Assembly: GCA_021828925.1 (NCBI GenBank)
Contig: JAJZCT010000133.1
Coordinates: 1-8,027 of the forward strand
DNA length: 8,027 bases
Source: Planctomycetota bacterium
GTDB taxonomy: Bacteria; Planctomycetota; Phycisphaerae; WQYP01
Reading direction: 5' to 3'
Made by a program: the position numbers and the translations under genes. Shown piece by piece: positions 5,511 through 8,027 of the stretch (positions are counted from its first letter, which is position 1; every line of letters begins with the position of its first letter). The notes beneath the pieces were generated by a model. It searched no databases. It was not told where the DNA came from and worked only from the letters and a program-made list of their open reading frames with translations.

Positions 5511-6293
5511 CGCCGCAGCCCCGACACCCAGCACATCGCTCATGCTATAGCGGCCCGGTGGTTTCCCTGCCATATAGGCCGCGGCTCGTAAGGCTCCGCG
5601 TGCAAATGTATCGCGCGTGCTGGCGGTGTGCTTGACTTCTATCCGTTCCCCGGATGTTGCGAAATAAACGGTATGTTCTCCAACAACATCCCCCATGCGT
5701 ACCGCGTGCATGCCAATGTCGCCGGCTTTACGCAATGTATCTCCGCCATGGCGGCCATGTACCATCGCCTGATCAATTTCTCGGCCTGTGGCCTGGCAGA
5801 TGGCCTGGGCCAGTGAAAGTGCCGTGCCGGAAGGGGAATCTTTTTTCTGATTATGGTGCGCTTCAACAATCTCAATGTCGTACGCCGCGCCAAGTTGCTG
5901 TGCGGTTTGGGCGACGATCGCCAGTAATACATTTATTCCCAGACTGGTGTTGGTAGCCTGCAAAATGGGAATGGTTTTTGAGGCTTGGTCAATCAAGGCG
6001 TGGTCGGCTGCGGTCAGCCCGGTGGTACCAATGACCATGGCGGTTTTGTATTTCACGCATGAAGCGATCATGGCGCGGGTAGCCGCCGGGGCGGAAAAAT
6101 CAATCAGCACATCCACCCCTGGCGGCAAATCGGCCACGATTTCCGGCGAGTTTTTCGCGGCATTCGCTGTGACGCGATCAATATGGACGATGGTCTTGAA
6201 AAGCTCCGGCGATTCCAGGGCCAAGGCGGAAATTCTGTTCCCCATGCGGCCGGATGAGCCGCAGATCGCTATTTTAATTGGTTGATGTGTCAT
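5490..6293 (-). CDS. dapB: 4-hydroxy-tetrahydrodipicolinate reductase
   Basis: DapB reduces the DapA product to tetrahydrodipicolinate with NAD(P)H, the second step of the diaminopimelate/lysine pathway, and so feeds peptidoglycan and lysine synthesis in the cytoplasm. The 267-residue product has the N-terminal dinucleotide loop GSSGRMG (12-18), the conserved GTTG (89-92) and the signature EAHHNQKKDSPSGTA (144-158), with the catalytic His and Lys equivalent to E. coli His159 and Lys163 in HHxxKK. The C-terminal YSMSDVLG (249-256) corresponds to the usual YxMxDVLGL end of the family, but about 11 further residues (VGAAAQPGVRS) follow, the last six and the stop lying in a heptamer repeat. The start is ATG 6293; only a weak Shine-Dalgarno is seen. 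The gene follows rsmB by 60 nt on the same strand and is probably co-transcribed. Confidence 0.96.
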   Translation of the reverse strand: MTHQPIKIAICGSSGRMGNRISALALESPELFKTIVHIDRVTANAAKNSPEIVADLPPGVDVLIDFSAPAATRAMIASCVKYKTAMVIGTTGLTAADHALIDQASKTIPILQATNTSLGINVLLAIVAQTAQQLGAAYDIEIVEAHHNQKKDSPSGTALSLAQAICQATGREIDQAMVHGRHGGDTLRKAGDIGMHAVRMGDVVGEHTVYFATSGERIEVKHTASTRDTFARGALRAAAYMAGKPPGRYSMSDVLGVGAAAQPGVRS

Positions 6294-6353
6294 ATTGATG
6301 TTCCAAAGCAGTCTTGCAATAACGTTTTATATTTGCCTGAAAGTTTAGCAGGC

Positions 6354-7727
6354 TCACTGCCGCTTGAAAACTGTGATAAATCCGCCGTCGCATCTTTCTT
6401 CCGGAATTCCTGCCGCGGGCAACTGGAATTCCCGCCGCATATTACGCCATTGCTCGCCCGGCCGGCCACGCAGAAAATCATTAACGGCGACGGTGTTTTC
6501 ATCCGGATCAATACTGCACGTGCTGTATACCAGAAGCCCCGCAGGTTTGAGATGTTCCGCCGCATCGTCCATGAGTCTGGTTTGCAATTCCCGCACCGCG
6601 GCCAGATCAAACAACGGCCAGCGCCACCGCACTTGCAGCCGCCGGGCGATCACGCCGGTATTCGAGCACGGGGCATCCACCAGCACGGCATCAAATAAGG
6701 GGGGCTTTTGCGCGCGGAACGTCAACATGTCGATGGTGCGGATATTGCTGACGGCAGCTTCTCGAGCGCGGCGTTCTATGGCGGCTAATTTTTCATCCGC
6801 AATATCCGTTGCGATAATCAGGGCTTGCGGCAAAGCCCGCGCCAGTTGGATGGTCTTGGTTCCCAGTCCCGCGCATAAATCCAAAATCCTCAACGGCTCC
6901 GCGGGACTTTTGCTTTCGGCCTGCAATACCGCTACTAGCGCCCTTGTCGCCCGCGCTGCGGTGGGATCCTGCGGAGAGAGTTTGCCCTGGGCAATCAGCG
7001 ATTCGATGACGGTATTCCATCCGGCGGCCACGAAAAAATCCGGAGCCTTGTGCGGTGACAGCCCGGCTTCAGACGGCGGAAGATAGCCCTTTTGATCACA
7101 CCGCAGTGTTACCATCGGCGGAATGTTATCCGATATTAACACGGCGCGAATGTGTTTCTCGCCGATCCATTGCATCATCGCTGAAACCAGTTCGCGCGGG
7201 TGGCTGGTGGTTACCGCCAGATGATCAATAAATTGCCGTTGTGGATCCGGAAAAATAGCTCGAGTGAATTTCACCTGCCGCCGGCTATCCAGCGGAAAGG
7301 CGTGAACATCGGGTGCTCCCAAGGGTTCCACCGCGCCTCCGAGCCGTTGGATATTGCGCAAGACCGCGTTGACAAACCCCGCCGCTCGGACAGCTCCAAG
7401 CCGCCGCACGACTTCTACGCTGGTAGCAATAGCCGCATGATCGGCAATGCCCTGCGCGACCACAAGTTGATAAGCCCCCATTCGCAGAACCGCCAGGACA
7501 TCCGGCTCAATATTGTCCAGGGGTGTTTTGGAAACCGCGTGAATCATGGCGTCCAGCGTCAGGCGGCGGCGAATGACGCCGCAGATCAGGTCAAAGGCCA
7601 ACGCCCGATCCCGCGTCGCCAGTGCCTGCCATTCAGGTGAATCCCGTGATTCAATCCGCGGCGGATCATGTATTTGCGTCCAGGTGGAAAGAATTTGTGC
7701 GGCCAATAATCTGGGGTCATTGTTCAT
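6354..7727 (-). CDS. rsmB: 16S rRNA (cytosine967-C5)-methyltransferase RsmB (Sun/Fmu family)
   Basis: A 457-residue SAM-dependent RNA methyltransferase that makes m5C in 16S rRNA. The N-terminal ~130 residues form the NusB-like RNA-binding domain (LLAAQILSTW, RDRALAFDLICGVIRRR, VLRMGAYQL, AAGFVNAVLRNI). The C-terminal Rossmann domain has the SAM loop DLCAGLGTKT (283-292), acidic D308 in ATDI, DAPCSNTG (351-358, with Cys354) and YSTCS (401-405) carrying the nucleophile Cys404. Both cysteines expected of an m5C-RNA methyltransferase are present. I start at ATG 7727: the longer frame back to 7820 would add 31 unlike residues and overlap the opposite cysteine desulfurase. No Shine-Dalgarno precedes 7727, and an extended -10 lies 7 nt upstream, so the mRNA may be leaderless. 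dapB follows 60 nt downstream. Confidence 0.95.
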   Translation of the reverse strand: MNNDPRLLAAQILSTWTQIHDPPRIESRDSPEWQALATRDRALAFDLICGVIRRRLTLDAMIHAVSKTPLDNIEPDVLAVLRMGAYQLVVAQGIADHAAIATSVEVVRRLGAVRAAGFVNAVLRNIQRLGGAVEPLGAPDVHAFPLDSRRQVKFTRAIFPDPQRQFIDHLAVTTSHPRELVSAMMQWIGEKHIRAVLISDNIPPMVTLRCDQKGYLPPSEAGLSPHKAPDFFVAAGWNTVIESLIAQGKLSPQDPTAARATRALVAVLQAESKSPAEPLRILDLCAGLGTKTIQLARALPQALIIATDIADEKLAAIERRAREAAVSNIRTIDMLTFRAQKPPLFDAVLVDAPCSNTGVIARRLQVRWRWPLFDLAAVRELQTRLMDDAAEHLKPAGLLVYSTCSIDPDENTVAVNDFLRGRPGEQWRNMRREFQLPAAGIPEERCDGGFITVFKRQ

Positions 7728-7734
7728 GCTTCTG

Positions 7735-7743
7735 ATGATAGCA
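7735..7743 (-). promoter_or_regulatory. Extended -10 of rsmB
   Basis: On the minus strand TGCTATCAT matches TGnTATAAT with one mismatch (C for A at the fourth position of the hexamer). It ends 7 nt before ATG 7727, placing the expected transcription start at or next to the A of the start codon. No convincing -35 is seen. Confidence 0.42.
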
Positions 7744-7774
7744 GAACCTCTGTGAACAACTACCGTAAGTGCGA

Positions 7775-7780
7775 TATAAT
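7775..7780 (+). promoter_or_regulatory. -10 element of the cysteine desulfurase gene
   Basis: A perfect TATAAT ends 7 nt before ATG 7788. The best -35 is weak (GTGAAC at 7752-7757, 17-nt spacer). Transcription would begin at or beside the start codon, leaving no room for a ribosome-binding site; none is seen. Confidence 0.48.
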
Positions 7781-7787
7781 ACTGCCT

Positions 7788-8027
7788 ATGATCTATCTGG
7801 ATAACAATGCGACGACCCAAATAGCGCCTGAAGTTCTACAGGCGATGATGCCGTATCTTGAAAAGGCTTATGGTAATCCTTCCAGCGTGCATCAGGCCGG
7901 ACAGGAAGCTCGCCATGCCGTTGAAGAAGCCCGTTATCAGGTGGCAGAATTTATGGGATGTCGGCCTGCGGAAATCCTGTTTACCAGCGGCGGCACGGAG
8001 GCAGATAATGCAGCACTTATGGGCGTG
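7788..8027 (+). CDS. Cysteine desulfurase (NifS/IscS family), 3'-truncated by the window edge
   Basis: The first 80 residues of a PLP-dependent aminotransferase class-V enzyme that takes sulfur from cysteine to form an enzyme-bound persulfide for Fe-S cluster assembly or tRNA thiolation. Visible family motifs are the N-terminal YLDNNATT (3-10), the GNPSSVHQAG block (29-38) and SGGTEADN (67-74), the loop that contacts the PLP phosphate (usually SGGTEANN or SGATEANN). The PLP lysine and catalytic cysteine lie beyond the window. The frame is open to the last base. ATG 7788 opens the typical M-I-Y-L-D-N-N-A-T-T start, so it is firm. It is divergent from rsmB with a 60-nt gap. Whether it is iscS, nifS or another paralogue depends on downstream genes that are not visible. 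Confidence 0.95.
   Translation, partial: MIYLDNNATTQIAPEVLQAMMPYLEKAYGNPSSVHQAGQEARHAVEEARYQVAEFMGCRPAEILFTSGGTEADNAALMGV

Noticed and set aside
5337..5591. 84-residue + strand frame through the heptamer tracts and into dapB
   Set aside because: It is built from repeat translation and antisense dapB sequence, with no motif.
6364..7086. 240-residue + strand open frame inside rsmB
   Set aside because: It is fully antisense to a well-conserved rsmB and has the Ser/Arg/Ala-rich composition of a shadow frame.
7728..7820. 31-residue N-terminal extension of RsmB
   Set aside because: It would overlap the cysteine desulfurase start and both promoters, and is unlike the RsmB N-terminus, which begins naturally at ATG 7727.

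Overview
The window is an ordinary-looking stretch of bacterial chromosome with ten protein-coding genes. Two are cut by the window edges, and no RNA gene, insertion sequence, prophage or CRISPR array is recognisable. The mix of genes (a NosY-like ABC-2 permease, a SHOCT-type small membrane protein, a DUF1802 protein, a divergent Fe/Mn superoxide dismutase and the DAPCSNTG variant of RsmB) suggests a planctomycete or a related PVC-group bacterium. This is inferred from family resemblance, not from a database search.

Layout from left to right. (1) Positions 2-886, + strand: the 3' part of an ABC-2 transporter permease. (2) Positions 1049-2082, - strand: a partner-switching pair, a STAS anti-sigma-factor antagonist followed by an RsbW-like GHKL anti-sigma factor/kinase. 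The STAS gene has a near-consensus housekeeping promoter (TTGACA, 16-nt spacer, TATGAT). (3) Positions 2281-4403, + strand: a small membrane-anchored SHOCT protein, then a cation diffusion facilitator with a doubled C-terminal domain, then a closely spaced DUF1802 protein. (4) Positions 4565-7727, - strand: rsmB, then dapB, then a superoxide dismutase-like gene, in order of transcription. The last probably has its own promoter. (5) Positions 7788-8027, + strand: the 5' part of a cysteine desulfurase, divergent from rsmB.

The genes do not form one pathway. They cover envelope transport, a signalling switch, metal homeostasis, oxidative defence, lysine/peptidoglycan precursor synthesis (DapB), rRNA modification (RsmB) and sulfur mobilisation. 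The two tightest functional links are the STAS/anti-sigma pair and the CDF-DUF1802 pair.

The most interesting details are small-scale. A heptanucleotide repeat tract lies between sod and dapB, and a second one supplies the last codons and stop of dapB, giving an atypical C-terminal tail. The rsmB/cysteine desulfurase divergent region has a -10-like hexamer exactly 7 nt before each start codon and no Shine-Dalgarno, which suggests leaderless mRNAs on both sides. The CDF transporter carries a second, diverged dimerisation domain. I did not find a convincing undescribed multi-gene system.
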